Part shown: positions 48,938 to 59,490 of the stretch, piece after piece
Numbering within the stretch: position 1 is the first letter of the stretch
Layout: every line of letters begins with the position of its first letter
Source: Fragum whitleyi
Taxonomy: Eukaryota > Mollusca > Bivalvia > Cardiida > Cardiidae
Assembly: GCA_948146395.1 (NCBI GenBank)
Contig: OX411543.1
Span: 68,893,474-68,957,473, forward strand
Length of the DNA stretch: 64,000 bases
Direction: 5' to 3'
The notes under the pieces: generated by a model
The model's database searches: none
The model's input: the letters and a program-made list of their open reading frames with translations, nothing else
Told to the model about the DNA's origin: nothing
Made by a program: the position numbers and the translations under genes

Positions 48938-49552
48938 TTAGGCTGTTCGGACTCTCTTTTAACGCCTTATAACGCTTTATTATCCTCTATGTATTATAAG
49001 TTGAAGTCAAAGAAAGTCTCATAAAATGACATAATTGCCAACTAAAACGACAGGGATCAGTCTGTCGACTCCCTACCGAATACACCTACCTTACTTCAAA
49101 GTTACTTCTGATTGTTAAGATGCACGAATTTGTGCAGTTTATAATGATTTTTTATTACCAAATTAAAATAATAATTTTCCTTCGCTAAAAAGATTCCTCT
49201 CTTCACAAACAATAAGACCTATATGTAATGGGTAGAGATCAAGAAAAAATAGATTTCGAAAACAATCATGAAATAAGATGGACGTCTATTATATATCATT
49301 CAAAATTCTAAGCTGGATAACATGTATTATGCATTTCTCAAATGCATCTTTTACATTTGACGGGTTATACAGACATGGTTAACAGCCTAGATACCGCTCA
49401 ACATTCAATTAGAAGTGGGCGGGGCAGACTGAGTATGCTTCAAGATAATAGTAATGGGCTTCAAAACGTAATTGTTAATTATATCACATGCTTAAAAATG
49501 TAAGGGCATTGGGAGAGTAATTGTCGAAAAGCATGCCGTAGTTGCATTTATA
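48938..49552. other. Non-coding sequence
   Basis: Nothing recognisable. Confidence 0.5.
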
Positions 49553-49950
49553 TGATTTTGGAATGAAATTGAATAAGTGTGTGTGCAGCGGGTTTCGAGT
49601 AAATGTAATGAGAGGTAATTCAATGTCGCAAATTGTGTTCAGGATGAACAAAATTAGCGATATTTGATTCCTCCCTTTAACAATTTATGCATACAAGTTC
49701 CCTAAATAGCTTCATATTACTTCAATAACCTACCAGACGCTTACAATTTGAATAATGTCAGTGAAATCGTGTTTATTTCTAACGATTTTTATTTTGAATA
49801 TAGTTATTGATCTAATTAATTTTAAGCAATTTTGGGACGTTTTTGAATGGTTTGAGTGAGTGTTTGGAATGAATAAATGGAGCACTGAGCGTGTGATTAA
49901 GAATGGTTTTGATCGAGATGAATGTCAATTTCACGATTTTGTTAACAGTA
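49553..49950. mobile_element. M-family MITE, reverse orientation, left end eroded
   Basis: Opens with TTTTGGAATGAAATTGAATA. The palindrome (49611-49678) is GAGAGGTAATTCAATGTCGC, AAATTGTGTTCAGGATGAAC, AAAATTAGCGATATTTGATT, CCTCCC. TGGTTTGAGTGAGTGTTTGG and TCGAGATGAATGTCAATTTC follow. The right end is CACGATTTTGTTAACAGTA. Confidence 0.82.
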
Positions 49951-50348
49951 AGACAACAAGTGATTGCAATGTGACTGCAAAATGAGCACAACTTTTCGGG
50001 TCTATTGTCAAAGATTCTCGAAGCGAGCCGATGTTAACCGAATCGGTATTAGAACAGATAGCTAACAATTCATTTTACAGTAACACATTTATTTTCTTAC
50101 TATCATACTTTGAATATCAGTAATCATATAATTCGCGTAATAAATGAGGTGGGTGGTGTAATTGAAGGTATTACCCACAAGGATGTCCGTGATGGTTATC
50201 CTTGTACAAATCTAGAATACATGTACATGTATGAGAGGAAAGTAACAAATGCATATTGTCCTTTTCATTCATTTCATACAAGTGCATGTCGATTCAATTA
50301 GCCCTGATCTTGATTTAAAAATTTGATCTCAGAACAAGAAAAATAATA
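49951..50348. other. Non-coding sequence left of the palindrome
   Basis: A 63-codon plus frame (50110-50301) has no recognised domain. Confidence 0.45.
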
Positions 50349-50368
50349 AATATATATATATATATATA
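50349..50368. repeat. (TA)n microsatellite, left flank of the palindrome
   Basis: About ten TA units, ending where the left arm begins (ATACGTG). Confidence 0.9.
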
Positions 50369-50437
50369 CGTGAAAAAATAAAACTTTGACTTCACACGCC
50401 TTTGATTAACTATTTAATGAAGAAGATAATATATAAA

Positions 50438-50472
50438 TCCAAACGCGTTTCGCCTTACGGCTCATCAGTGGT
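50438..50472 (-). ncRNA. Hammerhead ribozyme, type I, minus strand
   Basis: Exact mirror of the plus-strand ribozyme at 50474-50508, with every core base present. Cleavage is predicted between 50442 and 50441. In a transcript of the whole palindrome the two arms would pair fully, which should hold the ribozyme inactive. Confidence 0.82.
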
Positions 50473-50473
50473 T

Positions 50474-50508
50474 TCCACTGATGAGCCGTAAGGCGAAACG
50501 CGTTTGGA
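50474..50508 (+). ncRNA. Hammerhead ribozyme, type I, plus strand
   Basis: Self-cleaving RNA motif. Stem I is TCCA (50474-50477) with TGGA (50505-50508). The core CTGATGA is at 50478-50484. Stem II is GCC/GGC with a GTAA loop (50485-50494). Core GAAA is at 50495-50498. Stem III is the self-complementary ACGCGT (50498-50503). H17 is T50504, so cleavage is predicted after 50504. All bases conserved in the family are present. Stem III is too short to close by itself (two pairs, two-base loop), which in Penelope and retrozyme ribozymes is read as working by dimer formation. The first base of stem I and the last of CGAAAC pair as required. Activity is untested. Confidence 0.85.
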
Positions 50509-50623
50509 TTTATATATTATCTTCTTCATTAAATAGTTAATCAAAGGCGTGTGAAGTCAAAGTTTTATTTTTTCACGTATTTATACTTTTGCCGGGCCGG
50601 CGTTTGCCGAACCTGTATTTTCC

Positions 50624-50626
<3 letters not shown>

Positions 50627-50680
<54 letters not shown>
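50627..50680. repeat. (TA)n microsatellite, right flank of the palindrome
   Basis: About 27 TA units. Separated from the palindrome by about 46 bp of less AT-rich sequence (GCCGGGCCGGCGTTTGCCGA). Confidence 0.95.
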
Positions 50681-50684
<4 letters not shown>

Positions 50685-53509
50685 AATTCAATAAATAGAC
50701 CATAACTACCTCGTTGTATTAAGACTTTTACCAGGGTAACAATGATTTGTAATTTACATGCCAGTTAACGGAAGTCATAAAAGATATAAGTACTGCAGAT
50801 AACGAATAATCTTTAATATCCTGCATTATCTTTTATACGTTTTTCTAACAATACACAGCGATGTATGCTCTTGGTAACGAGTCGTAAGTAAATGTTATTG
50901 AAAACAGAACTTTAAAACACACATATAAGCGCCCAATAACGGGACCAATTAAATGCTTTATACTGCATGAAACTATTGAGGGAGGTTGACTTTAAACTCG
51001 TGCCTACAGCTTTAATCAATCTATAGTTTCGAAATTTTATTCTCCAATCGATGATATGCTGCTTGTAAATATTTATGAACTTGACTACATATCTCCATTT
51101 TCATCTAACATCAGTTCTGTAACTTATTGGGGATATTTCACAGACGCAGAACATAGAAAGAACTTTGAAACTGACGGCAAAGGATGCTACATTTGGGCAT
51201 AGAGTTATTATTTGTCCATAAGACTGCTTAACATGAATAAATAAATAAAGGCTAATCTGAAATATCTTTTCTGTTTTATTTCTTACGGGAAAGCAACTTA
51301 TACTAAATACAATTTTTAAAATTTGGACCTCTGGTTCCATGATTTATAGCGAACTTTCCCGCGTACCGACGCCATTAATCCCCTGTAAACGTACTTAAAA
51401 CATGGAATGACATTTATGAGACACTGGTTAATTTCAACAATAAGGGATAATAGATCTAATTATAGGAACAATAGACGGATGCTCGTTATTAAATGTAAAT
51501 AGTCTAGAGCCGTTTGTATAATGAAAGAATCGTGTACCATTCCGCGGAAATGTTTCAGGGCTTTTAACGATAACAGAGATGCACCATTCTTGTCATCCCG
51601 CTATAATAAGGGCGGATACGTTCCTTTCAGCTTGAACATACACTGCTAAATGACTTATTGGTTTATTAAAAAATTCTAGGTTGCATTCTTAGGACTTAAA
51701 GACACCATTATTTTGCGCGAATATCGCGAATCTGCATGCCGTACTTCTTAGGCAAATGTCCTTTCGACCGTGATTATTCTTTTCTAGTGTTTTTAAAACG
51801 TCCCTATCTATGATAACTAATAGGAGATCAATCAGAGTACGGCTAACAAATTCTATGACGTCACATAAGTTAAAATGGTAGGAACGTTGGTCCCCATTGA
51901 AAAGGATCCCGCGATGTTTGAATATGAGGTCATACATGTATCACCATATATTGCTTTTCGTAAGTCTGCATTTCGAGGGTTCAGCACAAGACTTTACCGA
52001 GTATCTATACCACGTATAAACTATTATTACAATGTTGCATTAAACCATCAATATATATCAAGTGCGTACATGTAACGTGTTAATTTCTAAAGAGAATGAG
52101 GCGTGCGCAGAATATAAAAGAGAACAGAAAAGAACAAAAGGGATAACTGTCTCGACGGGTAAATTACCGTGTACTTATCTCAATGAAAAATCAAATACTT
52201 CCATTATATTCTTTAATGCGCCATAAGCCCGTAAGACCATCAAATATAACTATGATATATGCGATGATTAGATACTATTGAGTTTTGAATGTGGGTTTCT
52301 GTGGCGGGGGAAAATATATTTGTATTGAAAAGTAATTTAAGCCGGTACATTCATTCCTTTTAAGTTAAACAAAGTGAGTTTTCAATTCAAGAAAAAATAC
52401 TATATTTACTTTTTTTCAAGTTAAAGACCATATTCGCAACATAACTAAAACGATCCAAGCAATATCTGGAGATTCGCTGTTTTGATTTCGTTGAAAATAA
52501 TGTGTCAAAAAGAATCACAATACAATGTGGAAACCAGTCAATATTTAGTTTATTGCTCCACAAAGGTTGTGCGCAATTCGAGCTTTGTGAAATAATACAA
52601 TCCAGAAGTACGATTTATGCTTAGGATAATCTCACAAGTCATTTCACAAAATATAGATACATGATAAATGTAAAACAAATAAGCTAGCGAAAATACGTAG
52701 GTACATTTTTGCCTGGAAGGGATTAATTACTTGTACGATTAAACTGTTCTCAACATCATTCTCTACTGTGTCAGCAGAAAACAAACCAAAAATTCTGTAT
52801 TTGTACGGATACATGTAGATTTTGTCATGATTCTATTTCGAAGTTAGAGATCATTAAGCTGACATCGGGAATGTGTGTCGGAGGCTGTGACGCACAGAAA
52901 GTAGAGATATCATTAAAAATGTTATTAAAAGACACTGGAAGATACGGACGGAGTCAAAGAAACGCGTTTCGCACGTGGGTTGAATGACGTCATAACTATC
53001 CACTTTTCCGCTAAAAATAAGGTACAATCAACGAAGGATTAAAAATGGGCGTATTTTAATTTTATTACCAATTAAATTATCATCAAATTATAAAATGAAA
53101 AAAAAAAATCACCAAAGACGATCGGAAAGCTTTACAGAAATTTGTTTTTCATTAAGCAGGGATCATTCAGTAACACCAGAAGTAGAAATATCTAAACTAT
53201 ACAAATTATCACACACTCTTACGCCGTAGGTATTTTTCAGTTTACGGAAACTCCGAATTGTTTACAGATTGTAGCAGAGTATTTCCGAACGCAATCGATG
53301 GTATTTCAAGAGTTTTTCAAAATATTTGCGCAAATTGTAATATTTTGGGTAGTAATTGAAATCTAGGAGGAATAACAAAATTTCTATTAAAACCATTTTA
53401 CTGACATAAAATCACAATCATGTACCAAATGAAAAAGGATGAACATGTAAACATCTTATCCGTCTTAAGCTCTAAGTACTGTAAGTCGAGTTTACCCAGA
53501 ACTGTACCC
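50681..53509. other. Non-coding sequence
   Basis: About 2.8 kb with no supported gene or repeat. Frames of 60-82 codons are without domains. Confidence 0.5.
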
Positions 53510-54262
53510 GGTACAAAATATAAGTCTTTAAAATAACAAAGGGCAAAAACTTGAATATTATGCAAGCAATAGTTATTATTCAAGTTTAAAGTTGATAGCT
53601 TTTATACTTTAAGAGATATGCTTCGGACAAAATCTAAGTATTGAAAATAACAAAAGGCAATTACTCCAAAATTATGCAAGCAACAGTTAAAGTTCTTGTG
53701 CACTGCACTTCTCCCCCATGAGATCTATCCACCCATAAAGTTTCAAGTTGATAGCTATTGTACTTAAGGATATATGCTCCGGAAAAAATCTTAGTATTAA
53801 AAATAACGACGGGCAATTACTCCAAAATTATGCAAGCAAAAGTTGTAGTTCTTAAGCACTGCACTTGTCCTCTATAAGATTTATCCACCCATAAAGTTTC
53901 AAGTTGATAGCTATTATACTTTAGAAGATATGCTCCGGACAAGATCTAAGTATCAAAAATAACAACGGGCAATTACTCCAAAAATATGCAAGCAAGAGTT
54001 TTAGTTCTTAAGCACTGCACTTCTCCTCCATGAGATCTTTATACCCATTAAGTTTCAAGTTGATAACTATTTAACTTTAGGAGATATGCTCTGGTCAAAA
54101 TCTAAGTATTAAAAATAACAAAGGACAATAACTCCAAAATTATGCAAGCAAGAGTTGTAGTTCTTGAGCACTACACCTCTCCACCATTAGATCTATATAC
54201 CCATAAAGTTGATAGCTATTTTACTTTAGGAGATATGCTCCGGACAAGTACAAATAACTTGC
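53510..54262 (-). mobile_element. Tandem array of the CCCCCGCCG-family core, ~156-bp units
   Basis: On the minus strand each unit reads CCGGAGCATATCTCCTAAAG, TATAATAGCTATCAACTTGA, AACTTTATGGGTGGATAGAT, CTCATGGAGGAGAAGTGCAG, then TTGCTTGCATAATTTTGGAG and AATTGCCC. The plus-strand anchor ATATGCTCCGG recurs near 53619, 53775, 53931, 54087 and 54236, a regular period of about 156. Same core as 23603-24142, but no hairpin ends or TCCG stretch are visible. Confidence 0.85.
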
Positions 54263-55059
54263 ACAAATAGCTTCTTCGTAGACATGTGGCTAAAGTGCGA
54301 CTGAAAGCGGGTAAAAGATTCGAATTGCAAATAATCTACTTTGTCAGCTTGGAACGATTTTGAATAAAGAGTTTATAGCCACAACCTATTACTGACGATA
54401 ACGTATATGTAAATAAGATGACATTGCTATATAATAAGTGACAGCATCTTCAAAACGGTGTTAAATTCTAGACACATAGTCACATTTTTTCACTAAACTA
54501 AACTTTGGACGGTTTCTTGACGACATGTCCCATTTCATTACCACGCGCCTTGTTACTTTCGTAATAAGCTTTTCGCCCAACAATTTAATTAATGTTGCCA
54601 TAATCAGTTACTGAACACACGCTAATACTTGCCGAAGGCCATTGAGTTCCGAGTTTTTTCGCTACAGATGCAATTGACTAGCTAGAATTATTTTTCTTAT
54701 TTGTCTGTAAGGTAGATTTTCTTGATATACCATGGCATACTAAAACGTTCTGTACTCTTTCTGAACAGCTCGTGTTCGCTTCGACGAGCATATTGTCATA
54801 TTAGATTTGAAAGGTCTTGATAAAATCTGTAGATTCGTGATACATAAGCCATGTAAAGGCAACCAGTGAAAATATAAAAAGTTGAACAGTTTGCGTCGGT
54901 CCCTTTGTGCCTTTGTACAGAGAACAAGTGGATCGTAGGCCCTAGGTCGCTCAGCTGCGAAAATAGCTCTGTAACCTAGATCTAGTAACCCCATAATAAG
55001 AGATTTAGCACATATTTAATCATTTCAGCTCTGTTAACTGAAACTCTTCCTACCTAATG
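54263..55059. other. Non-coding sequence
   Basis: The 84-codon minus frame at 54740-54994 has no recognised domain. Otherwise nothing. Confidence 0.45.
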
Positions 55060-57880
55060 GGGTTAAAAATAGTAACATGGTTTCACTATTTTGCCGAATT
55101 TTAAAGATTTCTATAATGAGCCGTAATCTACCCCCTCCCAGTGCACTGCCCCTGGTAGATCATTATTTATTGCTTGGTGTATTTTCATAAAGGTATAATG
55201 ATCCATGAAAAATATACGAGTAAGAAAATCAAATAAACCCGATTAAAATTATTATTTCTTTAAAAGTGCATGCAGAAATTGCATGAAAAATAATGCAAAT
55301 AACGCCCTGGCAAATTTGAATTAAAGTTGAAAATTATGACGTGATTTGATAAAGACGGAACCGAATTGTTGTCGTAACGTAGCTAGGGGAGTCGTCTTAA
55401 AAAATAAACAGACTTCATAAGAGAATAAGATAGATTAATATTTTCTGTCGCTACCTGTCAGCATTATGTGAGAAATACACAAACGTGTTTAATATAGAAA
55501 ACCTATCCTCAGACTCTCTTTTTCTTTTCTTAGCTGACATCCTAACAAAATTTGAATTGCTAAGTAATGTTACCGTTTGCTAATACTCGTTGTAGAGACT
55601 CGTTCGAATCTCATTAAAATTTTCTTTCTGTAAGCCTTTTGAGACTTAAATGACAATTGTATCACTTTACATTTTGACGCTTTGCGGGTTTAAAACATTT
55701 ATTGCGCTTTATTGAACACTGGATAAGAAGCGGATATGCAAGCGCGTGTGAAAAAGCGAATTTGGCGTGACGTCCTCCCAATGGGCCTAATGAGTATAAA
55801 AAGTGTCTAACGATTGTGCTCTATCAGAAATGATCTGCAAACGACATCATTATTCTTTTTTTTCAACCGAAGTCTGTAAACGTACTCAGCGCTTGTTTTG
55901 ATAATGCCTGTTTGCAAGTTTTTCTTTGTATCTTTCAATATTGTTTGATACCTAACACAATTATTGTGCGATTTTCTTAATCACGAAGCTTTAGAGGTTA
56001 CATTCAGTTGAGATGAATCACACGCTTGAGGTACGTCGACGTAGCAAACATTTAATTTGACTCCAAAATGAAATGTTACTTGGATAAAAAGTTATATGTG
56101 GCTAATAAAACAAAACACTGCCATCACATTGGTACATTTTTCTATAATTTGACCATACAAATGAAAACGATATAAGGAGATGAAAAGTGGATACCTTCTT
56201 TTTTATTTAAAGGCTGTCCGCCTTCTGGTTTGAATAGAGAGAAATTTTAAGACTTTTACATAGCCAAGAGACCTTTGGTGCTCTGTCCAACAGTTATGCT
56301 TTTATAAGCTCACCTGAGCAAATCGTGCTAAAGGTGAGCTTTTGTGATCATTGGATGTCCGTCGTCCGTCGTGCGTCGTCTGTCGTGCGTCATGCGTCGT
56401 CCGTCGTCAGACGTCTACAATTTAAGTGTTCACACTCTAGAGGCTACACATATAGACCAATCATCATGAAACTTTGTCAGAATGTTCTCCAGGTCACAAG
56501 AATTAATCCTATTGAAAATCGGAAGGATCCATGCTATATCTCGGAAAAAGGGGCCTAAAAGACAATTTTCTTGTTTACACTCTAGAGGCCACAAATATGG
56601 CCCAATCATCATGTAACTTTATCAGAATGTTTGCCAGTTTACAAGCATGAAGCCTATTGAAAATCGGAAGGATCCATGACATATCACGGGAAAAGAGGCC
56701 TAAAAGACAATTTTCTTGTTTACACTCTGTAGGCCACAAATATTGCCCAATCTTCATGAAACTTGGTCATAATGTTGGTCATGTCACAAGAATGAACCCT
56801 ATTGAAAATGGGAATGATCCATGCTATATTACAGCAAAGGGGTCTTAATGAAAATATTCTTGTTATAACTCTAAGGGCCAAAATTTTGGCAGAAGCTTCA
56901 TGATAGTTGGTAAAGTAGAATTTATCTCGTTTAAGAAAATCTGCCTTTTTAATTGATATGAAGTCCCAAGGGTCAAAGAGATTCAGGTGAGCGATCTAGG
57001 ACCATCATGGTCCTCTTGTTTATTTTCATAGAGGTATATGCACTGATGATTTAATCAAATATAAAGGCTGTTGGCCACCTGGTTCAGAAGAAGAGGAGGA
57101 ATTTTAAAGGTTAATTATAAATAGCCACTTGGTCCCTAATTGCTCAACACTGATTATTTTAAAGTATTTCTTAAAGGGTATCATCTCATAATCTTTACCA
57201 ATAAGAAGGTCTGTTGGAGGTCTGGCTAAGATGAATAAGAAATTTTAAAGATTTCTAAATTGACACCTGAGAACTACACCCTCCCCTGTGGCTTTGCCCA
57301 AGGGTCAGGGTTTTAACTTTTTACCTTGACGTTCATGAAGTGATGATTTATTCAAGATATAATATGCAGACTGTTGGGCTCCTGGTTAAGAAAGAGACGA
57401 TATTTTTAAAGATATCTGAAATGATCCAAGACCTGTCTCTCCCCAAAGCGCTCTGTCCCTGCAAGTCATACACTTTAGCTATTTTAATAAAGGTTTATGA
57501 GCTAATGATCCAGGCCAAATTTCAAGGCTACAGCGCTTCTGATTCACTATCAGAAGAAGATTTTTTAAAGCTTTGAAATTTGATCCAAGTCCACCCCCTG
57601 GTGCTCTGTCCCTAGTTGCCAAACAATCGTGATTTTATCTTTTTTTGAGCTGAGGATCCGTGTCAATTTTAATGCCTGTTGGCTTCTGGTTCAGAAGAAG
57701 AAAACCTTTGAAATTACCCCCCCCCCCCACCCAAACCTGGTGTTAGACCCCTCGTGAACCATTAGTAATATTTTCATCTATTTTCATAAAGGTTTTCGAG
57801 CTGATGATCAATTTCGATTTTCCAGGCTGTAAGACTTTAAGTTCAGAAGAAGAAGGTGTATTGCGATTTGATCTAATATA
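55060..57880. repeat. Broken array of CTGTTGGCTTCTGGTTCAGA units, host of a nested element
   Basis: Units carry CTGTTGGCTTCTGGTTCAGA, AGAAGA..ATTTTAAAG, GATCCAAG.CC..CCCCTGG, TGCTCTGTCCCT and TATTTTCATAAAGGT. One isolated unit lies at about 55060-55205, one at about 56205-56304, and five more at 57022-57850 with anchors near 57067, 57212, 57370, 57530, 57674 and 57823 (periods about 144-160). The stretch 55206-56200 between the first two is unmatched. A separate element (56305-57022) sits inside a unit. A C-run lies at 57718-57729. The frame at 57340-57576 is a shadow. Confidence 0.7.
56305..57022 (+). mobile_element. Tandem-core element, GCTCACC family, complete, nested
   Basis: The 5' end AAGCTCACCTGAGCAAATCG, TGCTAAAGGTGAGC is a hairpin. 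Then come TTTTGTGATCATTGGATGTC and CCGTCGTCCGTCGTGCGTCG (56355-56411). Core units are anchored by ACACTCTAGAGGCCACAAAT, AGAATGTT and AATCGGAAGGATCCATGC, about 145 bp apart (near 56434, 56579, 56723 and 56868). The 3' end GATCTAGGACCATCATGGTCC is a palindrome followed by TCTTGTTTA. The cleanest copy of the family in the window; both ends can be placed because it interrupts a known repeat unit. Confidence 0.88.
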
Positions 57881-59042
57881 CATTCTTAAGGACATTATTC
57901 TCGGAAAATATCAACGACAGAAATATGAAATTTACATCGGAAATTATTTTTGGGTTAGGGTGTCATTTTGATGTCAATAGTGACAGATTTATGAACGGCG
58001 CCCAACGCACAACTGCAGAGTATCAATTTTAGAACTGTCAAATAAACTGCGATTTGATATACCTCCGTAATTTGATTTTTCGGAAAGAAGTGAGATTTCC
58101 TGTCAGTTAGTCATTTTATTGGAATCACCACTATAACCCTTTTAAAGCTTCTGTCTGATTTTTAGCAAGCTGATTTAATTTAAAAAAAGACAACATTACG
58201 GTTATTATATAGACGACTGTCCCAACGTGCCTTAATTGATATGTGCTGTGAGAATTTCAATTCATATGTCTATTAACAAAATCAAATAGAAATTCAGCTC
58301 TTATTATTATAATCTTCAACATTTAAGAAAGCATACTATTTATCGGCTTGGTAAGTGTCGAGTCTCCCTTCTTACGCGATCGTGTGTAACATTACACTCA
58401 TAATCTATTTTTATCGCAATGTTTGTGTTAATGTTGTCTCGAAATCAAAGTTACCAGGCCTAAATTCTAACAAGCGGTATTGATCTATACATAAGCGATT
58501 TTTTTCATATTTTAAGGCATTTATGAATTACTTGTAAAATTATTTCTGCTAAGGTTAAACTTTGCTTTTCCAGGAATAAACACGGCCGAGGAGGGTTGAC
58601 AAGTTGGTTGCTGCAAACGGTGGTTCTGGATCAGAACTTCATGCTTGTTTTCAATTAATTGTGAAAATACTTCAATCCTCGGCTGATTTAATACCGACGG
58701 CGGGTAAAAAAGGGGAAAGAATATTTTGACTGCATACAGCACTGGACTTGCAGATCGAAGGTCGAGGGTTTTTATCGAAATATCTTCAATTCATAAAGAA
58801 ATAAAGAGCAACTGAAGTCATTCAACGCAATCGAAATTTCGTAATCAATTTGATCGCATCAATCAGATATTGAAAGTGGAAATAGCAAATCCTCTGACAG
58901 AGACAAATTTTCGCAATTAAAAGGTCAAGACTGAAGTAACGATAATTTGGTCGATGCGACCCATTGGGCATTAAAGGATCATCTTAGAAGTGCAAACAGT
59001 GTTACTTTTTTAATGAATAAATAAATAGATGTTCTGTGTCTA
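57881..59042. other. Non-coding sequence
   Basis: GACAGATTTATGAACGGCGC near 57981 may be the worn end of the array to the left. A tRNA-B-box-like GATCGAAGGTCGAGGGTTTT lies near 58754. No gene supported. Confidence 0.45.
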
Positions 59043-59490
59043 GATTTTCTATTCTACCTTCATATACCGGTGATATGTTTAGTAATTCTACCTTCATATA
59101 CCGTTGATTTGTTTAGTAATTCTACCTTCATATACCTTCATATACCGTTGATGTGTTTAGTAATTCTACCTTCATATACCGTGGATGTGTTTAGTAAATA
59201 TACCTTTATATACCGTGGATATGCTTAGTAATTCTACCTTCATATACCGTGGATGTGTTTAGTAATTCTTCCTTCACATACCGAGAATTCGTTTAGAAAT
59301 TCTACATTTTATACCGTGAATATGTTTAGTAATTCTACCTTCATATACCGTTGATTTGTTTAGTAATTCTACCTTCATATACCGTGGGTGTGTTTAGTAA
59401 GTCTTCCTTCATATAACGTGAATTCGTTTATAAATTCTAACTTTATGTACCGGGGATATGTTTAGTAATTCTACCTTCATATACCGGTAA
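59043..59490. repeat. Minisatellite, 34-bp unit, about 13 copies with higher-order order
   Basis: The unit is AATTCTACCTTCATATACCG then TGGATGTGTTTAGT. One unit (third) has an extra CTTCATATAC step. Units 7 and 11 share the unusual CTTCC..GAATTCGTTTA variant, and their neighbours match too, so a four-unit block (about 134 bp) was duplicated. Confidence 0.9.

Larger units (their letters stand above)
50366..50580. mobile_element. Perfect 215-bp palindrome carrying a hammerhead ribozyme in each arm
   Basis: Two 106-bp arms match base for base around a TTT spacer at 50472-50474. The left arm runs from ATACGTGAAAAAATAAAACT to GGCTCATCAGTGG, and the right arm is its exact complement back to CACGTAT. 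Each arm contains a full minimal hammerhead core. In the families known to me, such cores lie in the terminal repeats of Penelope-like elements and in non-autonomous retrozymes. The reading offered is a pair of inverted terminal-repeat fragments, head to head. No reverse transcriptase is present nearby. Perfect identity implies recent origin, gene conversion, or a cloning or assembly artefact. Confidence 0.9.

Noticed and set aside
56325..56848. Similar short peptides (CLHSVGHKYCPIFMKLG-like) on both strands as a small gene family
   Set aside because: They are translations of the 145-bp units of a non-coding tandem-core element; the same phrase appears at 6598-6930.
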